The position numbers and the translations under genes were made by a program. DNA of 40,012 nucleotides, from the NCBI GenBank assembly GCA_910890315.1, contig CAJVGD010000008.1:1-40012 (forward strand), in the 5' to 3' direction. The notes beneath the pieces were generated by a model. The model did not search any database, was not told the origin of the DNA, and saw only the letters and a program-made list of their open reading frames with translations. The stretch comes from Serendipita indica DSM 11827 (taxonomy: Eukaryota; Basidiomycota; Agaricomycetes; Sebacinales; Serendipitaceae). Shown here in pieces: positions 9,977 to 20,313 of this stretch; within the stretch, counting starts at the first letter, position 1; every line of letters starts with the position of its first letter.

Positions 9977-12122
9977 CTAGCGACACAAGGTCTCATATAA
10001 CCTGCAAATGACCGTTTCAACAGCCTCAACTTTAGGTCGGTCATTGTACTCGGGCCACCTCCAGCATTCCGTCAACAATGCCCAAAATGACTCTCTGATA
10101 GATTCGTCTTCGATCATGCTGGATGTGACCACGCCCGGCTGACGGCCACTGTCAATCATTTGATGGAGGTGAGCCAGCTGTTGAACGTCTGCATAGGGTT
10201 CCTCGCCTTCAACGAACTATGATTGCAATGTCATTAACAACCTGCATGATCAAATTGACATACGTAAAGACCAACACAGCCCAACGCATAGATATCCCCG
10301 GGGAAGCTGGCTCGTGGTTTCGGATTTTTATCTGTGATACGTAGCTCAGGGGCAGTGTATTTTGCGGTCGCTCGATATGGGGAGCTAGTGATCAAGCTAG
10401 TCTCCCCTCCCCAATCCATCAAGCGTATAAGGCCAAAGTCACAAAGCATAGCAATTGGTCCGTCCCAAATCAAGATATTTTGCTATAAGGTGGTTATTTC
10501 CTAACAAAAAGTGTCCGTGTGTTCACATACCGGTTTGAGATCCCCATGAACAATGCCAAGTTTGTGAAGGTAGCAAAGTCCTCGCACTACATTGTGCATC
10601 TGATGGGTTTGAGCTCCAGGCATGCTTTGGTGGGCAAAGAATTCACCAGTTTCAGTCTAATGGCTAAATCAAAGTTGTCCGTGCCAAGGAACGTTTCTGC
10701 ATTTCCGAGAGGGCACCACTGCAACCAGCCAAGTCAAATTCATGAAATATCAAAATTATCAGAGCTGACCATAGATATCATAGACAGAAACTCGCCAAAC
10801 TTGTTAGAGAACCCATAAAATGGCAGAATATTGGGATGGTCAAGAGCTGCCCAGACTTTGATTTCTCGAAGAACGCGCTTAAAAACTTGTAAGCTGCGGA
10901 TTAAATGATTTGGTATCAACTTACGAGGTTTAATTTGATTAGCCCTTCTTTGGTGATCCTATTAGGCAGTCTTGTGACTTTGACACCCACCTGAGCACAT
11001 AATAATGGATATTTTTATATCAAGAGAAGTATGACATACGTTTTTTTCTCCCCAAAAACCTCTATAGACAGTTGCAAAGCCTCCATGAGCAGCTCCTAAG
11101 ATACCTTCCATATTGATGTGAACCTGCTCACTCAAATCTTTGAGCGGTTTCAAGGTCATAAGGTATGCCAAGCTATGTTCCTGGTTGTTTTCCGCATTAG
11201 GCACACTATCATATGCAACAATCGTTTGATGAGTTGAGGCAGTTCGAACAAGATGTGGCAGCTGGGCTGGTTGGTGTGTCTGATCAGTATCTTGTTGTAC
11301 GGCAGGCAGGGATGATTGCAATGCAGCGGCATATGTGTTACTGTTCCTGACTTGATTTGCCTTGGTCAGCTGTCCCGTATGGACTGAGGAGCCAGATGGT
11401 ACGTCTGTATGTGCTTGTGAATTACGTGTCTGTTGCTGGTCTTGTTCATCTGAGTCTTCCAGGGCCAGTGATCGTGGGTGACTTATCAGCATGACTGTTT
11501 GATCAAGATTTTGAGCCCCTTCTGACATCATCTGTTCATCTGGAATTTCATTGGACGGTGTCTCTGTTGAGGACTGAGCCGTGCCAGGTTAGTATCAAGA
11601 TTGTACAGAAGTCGTAGACGATCACCTTGAGCATATTTGAGTGCTTAGAATCGTCTTTGGTGACCTCCACTGCATTCTTATGGCTTGCTGGACCCTTCCT
11701 TGCACGGAATTTTGGCAATTTCAAGGAAGAAATGCGGCGTGAAAATTTCCTTGCAGCTTCAGTTAGAACGACACGAATGAATGGTGATAATGATGAGATC
11801 CAACGACCATAGCTTCGAGGTCCCACTGTAGCTATAGACCATACGTCAGAATCCATCCCATACCCACAACCTTATCTTACCAGCATCATTGCCTACTGCC
11901 ATCGATAGCTGCAACATCGAGAGCAGCAACATCGATAGCTGCAACATCGAGAGCAGCAACATCGAGAGCTGCAACATCGAGGGCTGCACACTCAAGCTTT
12001 CGAGATCATTTGCTTCCTACACATGGTATTTAATGTCAGAATGATCCGATCCATGGAATGCATCAAGTGGGACGAAACTAACGCTGACAGGATCTTTCAA
12101 TCACAGAGGCTTCAGTATCCAT
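9977..12122 (-). CDS. TKL-type Ser/Thr protein kinase, apparently active
   Basis: The kinase domain is complete across about eight short exons: Gly-rich loop GAAHGGFATVYRGFWGEKNV, beta-3 lysine in VGVKVTRLP, helix-C Glu in LREIKVWAALDHPNILPFYG, catalytic loop LGIVHGDLKPQNILIW, AMLCDFGLIRL, KYTAPELR, GDIYALGCVGLY and WRWPEYNDRPKVEAVE, ending ETLCR with a TAG at 9977-9979. HGDLKPQN in place of HRD is usual for fungal TKL kinases. Upstream is a Ser/Gln-rich linker (MMSEGAQNLDQ). It is joined by an intron with TACTAAC branch site to KFSRRISSLKLPKFRARKG and further upstream to MAVGNDA and a repeat-encoded SMLQL/SMLLL tract. The proposed start is ATG 12122 (MDTEASVIERSCQ). That segment is also the in-frame continuation of the degenerate kinase upstream, so one gene spanning both is possible. 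Kinase domain certain; N-terminus tentative. Confidence 0.88.
11901..11990. repeat. 15-bp minisatellite, six copies, with 30-bp higher-order period
   Basis: Six head-to-tail 15-bp units start at 11901, 11916, 11931, 11946, 11961 and 11976. Copies 1 and 3 are identical (atcgatagctgcaac) and so are copies 2 and 4 (atcgagagcagcaac), which gives a 30-bp period; copies 5 and 6 are variants. The unit is a multiple of three. In the proposed kinase frame it encodes alternating SMLQL and SMLLL; another frame encodes repeats of the type LDVAA/IDVAA and is also open. Confidence 0.92.
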
Positions 12123-12217
12123 AGCATTGCAGTACGATTGTAACCTACCTTGAAGTCTTGCTGTATGTACGATATTGGAGTTAGAGAAACAGTGTATGTT
12201 CAAGAAGGCAGACACAC

Positions 12218-13576
12218 CTCTTAGAGCTATGACGGTCGCCTGAATACTAGCTACACTCGGCCGTTTCGCAGGGTCCAACTGCCAGGTGTGTACGAATAGA
12301 GAGCTCCATAACATCGATGCCAGCGAGCTGTCCAATTTCTGAAGATCTGAGAGTTCAGCCGGAAGCTGTCCACGGTTCATGGCCTCCTGAAGCTTGTTTG
12401 TTTTGTGAATTGGCTGGTATGGCTGATAGTCAACTAGAAACTAGAAAGGATTGAGTCTTAGAATGTCTTATTAGAATCAACTCCTACCTCGAGAGCTAGA
12501 CATCCCACAGCCCACACATCCCCACTCATAGTCGCACGCAGATTGGGATCTTGATCCGGGATGAGGAGCTCGGGTGCAGTATAACGAGGGGGGGGGTCTG
12601 TATGGAGTGGTCGTCATCCCGATTTCTCCTTCCCAATTCGCCAGTCAGACAAGACCAAAATCTGCCAACAGGGCCCGGTTTTGGTCACTGATGAGAACAT
12701 TTCCCTGGGAGGAAGTATATGTTTAGCATTTGAGACGTCATAAAACTTGGATGACTCACCGGTTTTAGACCGCCATGAATCACTCCGAGTTTGTGGAGAT
12801 ACGCGAGCCCTTCGCATACGTCGAGTAACTAGTGAATGTCTGAGAGCGATTCTTCATGAAGAAACACAGGTCCTACCAGTTGTATCCGCTCATCGAAGTG
12901 TATGTCTCCATGAGCGTCAAGGTAACTACTCGCATCCCCCAGCTCGCACCACTGAAATTCCTGTTAGACAGAGCTTCCGGTAGCATAGAAGTAAAGCACC
13001 GGAGACACCATTGTGAGAAAGTCTCCAAACTCGCGTGCATATCCCAGGAAAGGTAGGATATTCGGATGCGATACAGCTGCCATACTTTAATCTCTCTTCT
13101 GATTCGCTATATCCGGTCCATCAATCATGTACTGGGGAATAGGACGAGATTACTACGTACCCTTTCGAGCGAATGCTCCCATGGTGCGGGTTTAGACTTT
13201 CTTTTTTGGAATCTGGTCACTTTGACAGCAACCTACAAGACATTAGAAAGATTAGGTCATCTTACAATATTTACCTTTTTGCCATTCCAATATCCCTTGT
13301 ATACAGTCGTGAATCCTCCATGAACACTATCCGCCGGGTTTCTTATTGTTATTTCACCAGTCAGATCGGTCGGTCTGTATGAGTCCATGAGTACGTTCAA
13401 ATCGTCAGAGGCGTATTCTGGGGGGCTATCAGAACTCAACACAGGGTATCATGAGCGTACTTCATACCTGCATTTTCCGGAGTCTCTTCTGTGATATTCT
13501 GTAGGGATGAGGAGTAGTTCTGTGTTGTGAGCACGCCGGCGGCCAATGTGTTGCTCTGGGCCTCGAGGGAAGCCAT
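12218..13576 (-). pseudogene. Degenerate TKL kinase domain (catalytic Asp replaced by Gly)
   Basis: A paralog of the neighbouring kinase. Blocks present: DLTGEITIRNPADSVHGGFT with TVYKGYWNGKKV, beta-3 lysine in VAVKVTRFQKRK, helix C in RRREIKVW-like sequence, LGVIHGGLKPGNVLIS, ALLADFGLV, PPPRYTAPELLIPDQDP, MSGDVWAVGCLALE and FVHTWQLDPAKRPSVASIQA. The catalytic loop reads HGG where the neighbour has HGD, so phosphotransfer should be lost. Just after DFGLV a TGA stands where the active kinase has Arg, consistent with CGA to TGA. Two frame breaks occur at homopolymers: GG near 13080 where GGG is expected, and a run of nine C at 12588-12596 where eight fits. A possible start is ATG 13576 (MASLEAQSNTLAAG). 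An upstream Ser/Pro-rich exon (to about 13865) may also belong. It was either a free pseudokinase or the first half of a two-kinase protein. Confidence 0.8.
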
Positions 13577-14384
13577 ATACGATCGGCAATTAGCCAAGAT
13601 CACTCTGTAATAGGATGAAAGTATGGTTGTACAAATCATTCTCGGGCATACACGACTTAAAAGGGGGTCTAGGGTGCCGTTCAAAAGCCCTGAAGTGTAG
13701 ACGCCTTGTAGCTGAGGAAACAAGAGGAGATGTATTCCTTTTCGAGGGTTTTATGCTGTTAGAAAAGATATTGAAGGTCTTTGTAGTAGCTCTTTGGTTG
13801 GAAGTGGAGGATCGAGGTGGAGGGCAAGAGCAGGTTGTCCTCACCACCTGTGGGCGAGTCTCCACGCCCCATCAGCATGCTTGTGAACAGGATTGTGCTA
13901 GTCTCTTTACCCTAGGCGCTTAGCCCGAGGGGCAGTTCCCAGTTTAATGCTCAGGCACCTTCATCGGCTGGTTAATTAGGTCGACATGCGGCATGTCCTC
14001 AGGAGTCACCGCCCTATATATATACACTTTCAGAATGATTGGGTTTTGTACATTCATTCCTTGATGAACGATCCTCTTACCTCTCTTGTGTGTCTCTCGG
14101 GGCTTGAGACCCCTATTTAGACAGGATAGTGTATGCAGGGAGTAGACGCTACGTAGATAGATTCAATGAAGGCCCCGGTCACGGTGATAGATCTAGACTG
14201 GTTGAGGCCAAGAACGAGAACTCAAGGCCAGGCATGCGTGGAAAAGGGCTAGAATAGCAATGGAAATCTAGATACCAATCAAAAACCCATACAGAAAGAG
14301 ACAACGAAGAGGCAAGACAGACCAAACACTAGGCTACGGGGAGAATGGATGGACGTGCATGGCAAGACAGAAAAGAGTGAATCA
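13577..14384. other. Intergenic upstream of the degenerate kinase
   Basis: About 800 bp. The part up to about 13865 may hold a 5' exon of the degenerate kinase, since an open minus-strand frame runs 13590-13865. The rest has no gene signature. A TATA-like run (tatatatatacac, about 14014-14026) is nearly symmetric and could serve the minus-strand kinase gene. The right end is the 3' flank of PARP-like gene A. Confidence 0.55.
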
Positions 14385-16204
14385 CTAATACACAATGAGA
14401 TACGCAGGTCGAATTGCATCGTTGTCATATACGACCAGCTCGTCGTAATTGAGCGCTCCCGCGGTGTCTGGCTCGCCCAGGACCTATCGAATTAGAACAT
14501 AAGCCAACGTACACCTGTAAAGCGTTCTCAAAACGCACCGAATGATACCCCGCAGGAGGGCCAGTGAGCTGCGTGCTATTGTTCGTGAGCTTGTATCCAT
14601 TGCCGACAATGACTTTGCTGAGCAGCATGGCTTTATATTGCGATGTCTTCTTATTACTCGTATACGAGTCGCTTTTCGACGACGTCGCCGACGTGTAAAG
14701 GCTAGCTTTCGTTAGCCACTTTGCCCTGCCCGCTCAAAGAGGTACGTACCCGCAACCAAATCGGCCCCATCCGGTCTTCCCTTTGTAGAATTTGAGGTCG
14801 AAAGACGTCCGAATAATACCGCACAGTCCGCACGTCGAGTCCGAGCAGAGCTGAGTATTCTGTCGACCAGTTAGACCGTCTGTCACTCTATTTGATCACG
14901 ATAAAAACTCACTCCCGGGTCACCGAGTAAACAAGCACGGGTAGTTCCATGGAATCTTCGGTTTTCGTTGCCTGGCGTCCGCCCTTTGGCAGCAAAGCCA
15001 CCTTCCTGCTCTACTCGATCTCGATAGGCGTTGTACGAGGCATTTTGAGTAGCGTTCATCAGGATCAGATAGATGAACTTTGCCGTCTTTGGCGCCATGT
15101 TCGTATGCGTCCACTTGGTATCAAACTGATTGGCGACTGTGCTCTCGTCTCAGCAACCCGGATCGAGTATATGACAGGAGGCGTACCATCTTTGAATTTT
15201 GGATGATCTGAGGGTATCTCGATGATCCCTGGAGCCATTGTTTCTGATGTTTGTACACATGCTGGCGAGCAGAAGAGGCTGTTCCGTGTTTGATCATATG
15301 GCCGTATCTTGCAGATGACACAGGCTCTTGTGCTCAGACCTGCTGCCCCGACCGCGGCGCCTAGAAGGTTCAGAAAGGCGGATACATTGGGAGTCAGTGT
15401 GGGCTGCTGGAGGTGTGGATTGTTGCTGAGCAGACGATGAGCGTCCACAGCATATTCGCGGACGATCAGAGCTCACTCTCGACATCTTTTACCACAGAAC
15501 AAGGAATGGACTCCATTTGGATCCAACCAAGCGGGTTTTTGGCAGCCAGGAACGACGCATATCGCTATAGCACACCGGATTTAGTCTTGGTCCATCGCGT
15601 TGAAAGAAAGACGCACGTCCATATGTTTGTGGTGGGGCCGGGGCTGGGGCCGGGGCCGGGGGAGGTTGCTGATAAACTGGAGCGGGAGAATAGTAGGGCG
15701 GCGGTGGATAATACTGCGGCGGGTAAGGATTCTGTGGATATCCATAGTTACTCATGACTGGTGGTGGTGGATTGTATCCATTCGGGGGATATGGACCCCC
15801 CTGTTGGGGAAATTGTCCCGTCGGTTGTGGATATACGCCGCCAGGAGCGAGATATGGATTCGGTGCCTGTGGTAGTGGATTGTAGGGTTGTTGCTGAGGT
15901 GGATATTGACCAGTCGGTGATGGATATTGAGCGGGCGGGGGCGCATATGGTACTGGATTCGGCGGATACCCTGCAGGCGGCGGTGGTTGCGCGACATTAA
16001 CAGGCGCAACTGGAGGCATTCCTTTTGCTGCATTTCTGCACATATTACCGCAATAGTCGAATAGCTGCCCCGTGGGGGCATCAAACCATCGCGGCTTCTG
16101 CCCACAAAACTAGAAGGGCAATGAACCGAGACCAGTCAGCCCTTGATGATTCAAACCCAGAGAGAACAATGAAGGCTCACCATACATAGTGGTGCCGCGG
16201 CCAT
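14385..16204 (-). CDS. PARP-type ADP-ribosyltransferase-like protein A with three zinc-ribbon-like modules
   Basis: This is a predicted NAD-dependent mono-ADP-ribosyltransferase. From the ATG at 16204 (MAAAPLCM) an intron leads to module 1 (FCGQKPRWFDAP, then YCGNMCR). A Pro/Tyr/Gln-rich linker of about 140 residues follows. Module 2 is CVVPGCQKPAWLDPNG with LFCGKRCR. Module 3 is CVICKIRPYDQ with SLFCSPAC, followed by PGIIEIPSDHPKF. The ART domain starts QFDTKWTHTN. It contains NENRRFHGTTRACLLGDPG (H of the H-Y-E triad), QLCSDSTCGLCGIIRTSFD, GRFGCG and LYTSATSSKSDSY (Y), and ends LNYDELVVYDNDAIRPAY (E), with a TAG at 14385-14387. All three triad residues appear present, so activity is plausible. 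The modules may bind zinc and a nucleic acid or protein target. I see no break. Genes B and C share this architecture. Confidence 0.88.
15632..15664. repeat. GGGGCC-like repeat in the linker of PARP-like gene A
   Basis: A short run of ggggcc/ggggct units on the plus strand, read on the minus strand as alternating Pro-Ala codons (PAPAPAPAP) at the end of the Pro-rich linker. GC-rich and strand-asymmetric, it could form G-quadruplexes and vary in length. Confidence 0.75.
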
Positions 16205-16570
16205 CGTGTTTATGGATGGTCGAGGGAGGAGAGGAGAACGGTGAGCGTCTATTCGACCTTGCTGAGAGATTTCTGCGGTACGCGGGGTCCGCTCGGAACT
16301 GCCAGCTGTGTCAGAAAGACAACCAAACTATACCCTCGGTGGGTCATCCAGCCCAGCTTGAATGTGCTGGTTGAGAGCTGCCAATTGCCAAACTTTGGCC
16401 CACACTAAACATGACGAGCGACGACAATTCTATTTCCTAAATATTTATTTCTACACTTTTCATCGCGTCGCCGTCCACTGTCAGAATTTGTGGCACAATG
16501 CGGTCAAGTTCAAGTTGGGTGAACCACAGGCATTTTCAAGGAGGCGGCTAGAGAAACAACATGAGAACGT
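16205..16570. promoter_or_regulatory. Spacer between PARP-like genes A and B
   Basis: About 366 bp without a gene. It holds the upstream region of gene A (start 16204) and the 3' flank of gene B (stop 16571). AT-rich stretches such as aaatatttatttc near 16439-16451 are the only notable elements; no promoter motif is convincing. Confidence 0.45.
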
Positions 16571-18068
16571 TCAATAAACGATGAGGTACGCTGGTCGAAT
16601 GGCGTCGTTGTCGTAAACAACCAGTTCGTCATAGTTCAGAGAACCGGCAGCATCCGGTTCGCCCAATACCTGGAAAGATATCAGCCGGGATTCAGACATA
16701 GGCGAGATACTTCACCGAGTGATAGCCGCTCGGCGGAGCAGTACGCGTCGTATCATCAGTCTTTAGCTTGTAGCCATTCCCGACGACAACCTTGTTGAGA
16801 AGCATGGCCTTGTACTGTGAAGGCACCTTATTCGTGGTGTAAGAATCGCTTTTGGACGATGTCGCCGACGTGTAAAGGCTAGCTTTCGTTTAGCTACTTT
16901 GCCCCGCACGCTCAGAGGGAAACATACCCGCAACCAAATCGACCCCATCCTGTCTTCCCTTTATAGAATTTGAGGTCAAACGAGGTACGGATAATACCAC
17001 ACAGTCCGCAGGTCGTAATCGAGCAGAGCTGGGTGTTCTGCCGATCGATTAGTCCTCGACTCGTTCGCCCTTGCTAACGGAAACACTCACTCCTGGATCA
17101 CCAAGTAAGCAAGCACGGGTGGTGCCATGAAATCTTCTATTCTCGTTGCCTGGCGTTCGACCCCTGGCGATAAAGTTGCCCTCTCTCTCGACACGGTCCC
17201 GGTAGGCATTGTAGGATACGTTCTGGGCCTCACTGCAGAGGATGATATAGATAAACCTGGCGGGTCTAGCTGGGTTGTTCGTATGAAGCCACTTGGAGTT
17301 GAACTGGTGGGCGACTGGCAGCCACATGAGCACGCGCGAGTAATATGAACGTCATAGAGAGTGTGCCTACCTTCGCTGAATTTGGGATGGTCAGAAGGAA
17401 TTTCGACAATCCCGGGTGACATGGCCTCTCCCCGCTTGACACACGCGATCCCACAGAATAGACTTTTGCGTGCTTGATCGTAGGGTTGTGTTCTGCAGAT
17501 TACACATGCTCTTGTTCCAAGATTCCAATTGTTCACGGGAGGCGCCGTCGAATTATCTGGTCGCTGGAGATGCGGATTGTTGCTGGGGACAGTACGTGAG
17601 CGCAATGAATACCCAAGGTCAAGTGCACTCACTCGACATGTTATTCCACAAAAGCTGCTATACCCTCCTTGGGGATTTTGCCAGGCTCGCCTATTACAGC
17701 CCGGAACGACGCAGATTGCTGTTTAATTTCGCGTCGGTACTCTATACCTATACTAGGTTCCATTCAACACTCACGACCAGCAAACGCAGGTAAGGGAGGA
17801 GGAGGCGTGTACGATGCGGGTGCGAGTGAGGTCGTGCTTTTGTTTCGAAATAGCGACCCAAACATTGACTTTTTCTTCGGGGTAGAGAGTGTCGACGAAG
17901 AAGAGCCCCTTGAGCTGCATTCTTGCAGTGGTTTCACAATAGCTCAGATACCGCGTTCCATCAAAGTATCGCGGTCGCCTGTTACAGTGCTATCGATTTC
18001 GCTCAGACTCGACGCGGCGCCAGTTCTTGATTAGTAGCACTTACTGCACATAGCGGAGCTGTCGCCAT
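16571..18068 (-). CDS. PARP-type ADP-ribosyltransferase-like protein B
   Basis: The close paralog of gene A with the same layout. The start is ATG 18068 (MATAPLCA), then module 1 (RPRYFDGTRYLSYC). A Ser/Lys-rich linker (TPKKKSMFGSLFRNKS) replaces the Pro-rich linker of A. Module 2 is CVVPGCNRRAWQNPQGG with FCGITCR. Module 3 is CVICRTQPYDQARK with SLFCGIACVK, followed by PGIVEIPSDHPKF. The ART core contains QFNSKWLHTN, NENRRFHGTTRACLLGDPG (H), QLCSITTCGLCGIIRTSFD, LYTSATSSKSDSY (Y) and LNYDELVVYDNDAIRPAY (E), and stops with TGA at 16571-16573. All three triad residues are kept. The intron before the Tyr exon is nearly identical to that of gene A, so the duplication is recent or has been homogenised. 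The reading through module 1 and the linker needs small frame corrections, like those seen in unrelated genes here. Confidence 0.86.
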
Positions 18069-18330
18069 TGCGGAGAGGAACAAAAAGAGTGTTACCGGCA
18101 ACTGAGCGTCTATCGCCCTGAACGGTGGATCTCACTACAGCCGTGGCGTTTGCTGGTCGACAGGATACCCGATCGGGGTCTGCTCCGTTTGCTCGACCCG
18201 TGGTTTCCTCATTGGTAGCGGTCAGATTTCAGGGTATTCAAGGACGCTCATTGAACACTGGATGCTTTCCAGGACTCATGCCGAACGCAATCTGAAGTGG
18301 CTACCACCGCAATGACAAATACTCAGAGAT

Positions 18331-18701
18331 TCAAATAAAGGGAATAATGAATGGGTACTCCTCTGTCCAGGGATCAGGGTTTGGCGTGATGTACATAAAC
18401 CGGTGAGTGCCGTTCGATTTATTTATCATCATAGCCCGGAAGCATCTGCACCTCCAGAACCTCAAGCACATTAAACAGATATGATCACCCGAGGGAATAA
18501 TAAGTCTCATCTTGAACTCTTTGTTCATTGTGTATTGATTGCCCTCAATATAGCCTCGGTTCAGCGCTCTTAGTGGTTCAAATTCTTCCAATCTATTCAC
18601 CTGTTCTCTCCGTCAACGCATGACCTCCGTTCTGGCTGCCTCTTACCTTGTGTCAACTCGCGCGCCTGCTCTTCCCAATTGTCGTCGTCCAAGAGAGACA
18701 T
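18331..18701 (-). CDS. Possible small gene of unknown function
   Basis: A weak candidate. The ATG at 18701 opens MSLLDDDNWEEQARELTQ, followed by a GTAAGA donor and a CAG acceptor near 18600. The next open frame runs about 88 codons to a TGA at 18331-18333 and ends DPWTEEYPFIIPFI. The join is not in phase as written, again off by one. I recognise no family. The short CLMCLRFWRCRC stretch is Cys-rich but lacks a clear zinc pattern. It may be a real small gene between PARP-like genes B and C, or a remnant. Confidence 0.33.
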
Positions 18702-19021
18702 TTGAACGATATTTGGTCGTTGTCAGAGCTGATAACCGCGTATACGACCAGAGTGGTTGGATATAAAGTCGGGGGGAAAGTTTGAGAGCTCAGTTGATTC
18801 GCGCAAAAACTTCACCCCATTCCGCTAATGCAAATTTCAGGGCCTGGGTTTTGATTAACGAATCTTCCGCAAGACGTCTCCGCAAATGACCAAATACCCA
18901 GATATAACGCGCTCTCTTTTTGATGGATATAAGAGCAAAGATTCAGAGTCAAAGATCCAATGAATCAATACTTTCTAGGGAGCAAGTATTCAGCGCATTT
19001 GCTTAAGTACATCAGGGGCTC
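18702..19021. other. Spacer upstream of the small gene and downstream of PARP-like gene C
   Basis: About 320 bp. No coding signature and no clear control element seen. Confidence 0.5.
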
Positions 19022-20313
19022 TCAGTATATGATGAGATACGCGGGTCGGATCGCATTATTGTCATAGACAACGAGTTCATCATAATTAAGAGTTCCAGAA
19101 GCGTCTGGTTCCCCCAGAACCTGTGAACAGATTAGATCGACCGAGCGGATGGATCACAGGGCATACCGAGTGGAATCCTACGGGAGGGGCAACAAGATTT
19201 GGACTATTCCTCGTCATCTTGAATCCCCTTCCTACCACTACCTTACTCAATATCATGGCTTTATAATCTGAAAGTTGATTGTTCGCTGTGTATTGATCGC
19301 TCTTGGACGACGTCGAGGACGTGTATATTCTCAACAAGCAGCGTTAGTTTTGCATCGGTATGACCGCATGAAGCATACCCTCTTCCAAAACGGCCCCATT
19401 TGGTCCGACTCTTGTAAAAGCCAAGGTCAAAAGAGTTACGAATGATGCCACACAGTGCGCAGGTTTGACTCGCACAAAGCCGCGTCTTCTATCGGGCAGG
19501 TTAAATCATGCCCGTTTTAGTTTCTGGTGAATTCTACGGTACCCCGGGATCTCCAAGCAAACAATCTCGACGAGTTCCGTGAAACCTGCGATTCTCATTG
19601 CCCGCTGTACGATTTTGGGCTCTGAAACAGCCCATATTTTCGACCTGTAGTCGATATGTGTTGTAATTCGCCTTTGATTGCGCAGTCTGTGCGATGAGAT
19701 AGATGCGTTTCACAGGTCGGAATGGCGCATTGGTGTGTAGCCATTTAGAGCGAAATTGATTCTCAACTATGACTGTTAGCATAATTTCCTTAATAAAAGC
19801 GTAGCGCATCGCACCGTCTTGGTATTTGGGGTGATTCGGTGGAATATTGATGATAGCAGGGGCCAACGTCTCCGCGGCTTTCACGCAGCCGAGTGTACAG
19901 AAGAGACTTTTACGGATCTGATCAGCGGGTCGTTGCCCACAGATGACGCATAGTGGCAGTCCAGTATTCTGTTGGGTGAAGTTAGCAGGCCATGCAATCT
20001 GAGGGGCGATACGGTTAGGTTGACGCTGGACAGGCGCTACGGCGCCGAAGCCAGGTCTATAACCCTTGGATCCAACGCTTGATCTTGAAGAACTACTCCA
20101 AGGAGCAAGATTAGGTATTCCAGCTTGTTTGCCCTGAGCAGCCATCTGGGGACTGTGGTACGTGTGCAAGGGTGCGACTGAGTTTCCAGCGCAAGGGTGA
20201 ATACCAAATGCTAAAGAGAACTCAGCATCAGACTGATGCGAGTCATCTGAGTAGATACAAAAATTACTCACCGCGTCGAGAGAGCTCCCAGAGCTGACCC
20301 ACAGATGATGCAA
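19022..20313 (-). CDS. PARP-type ADP-ribosyltransferase-like protein C
   Basis: The third, more divergent paralog. Only module 3 is clear: PLCVICGQRPADQIRK with SLFCTLGCVK, followed by PAIINIPPNHPKYQD. The ART domain continues across an intron with VENQFRSKWLHTN, NENRRFHGTRRDCLLGDPG (H), RLCASQTCALCGIIRNSFD, KWGRFGRG, IYTSSTSSKSDQY (Y), MILSKVVVGRGFKMT and LNYDELVVYDNNAIRPAY (E). It stops with TGA at 19022-19024. The triad is present. The N-terminus is unclear: an open frame begins at ATG 20313, ATG 20145 (MAAQGKQAG) is a later option, and an upstream frame from 20363 contains an isolated CIICGSAL that may be the relic of module 1. C diverges from plus-strand gene D across a 0.6-kb spacer. 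Confidence 0.82.

Noticed and set aside
12630-12645. In-frame TGA in the degenerate kinase read as selenocysteine
   Set aside because: It aligns with an Arg of the neighbouring kinase, the host is probably a fungus lacking this system, and no stem-loop element was seen.
13597-13923. Plus-strand 102-codon ORF upstream of the kinases
   Set aside because: No family features; it is antisense to a likely 5' exon of the degenerate kinase.
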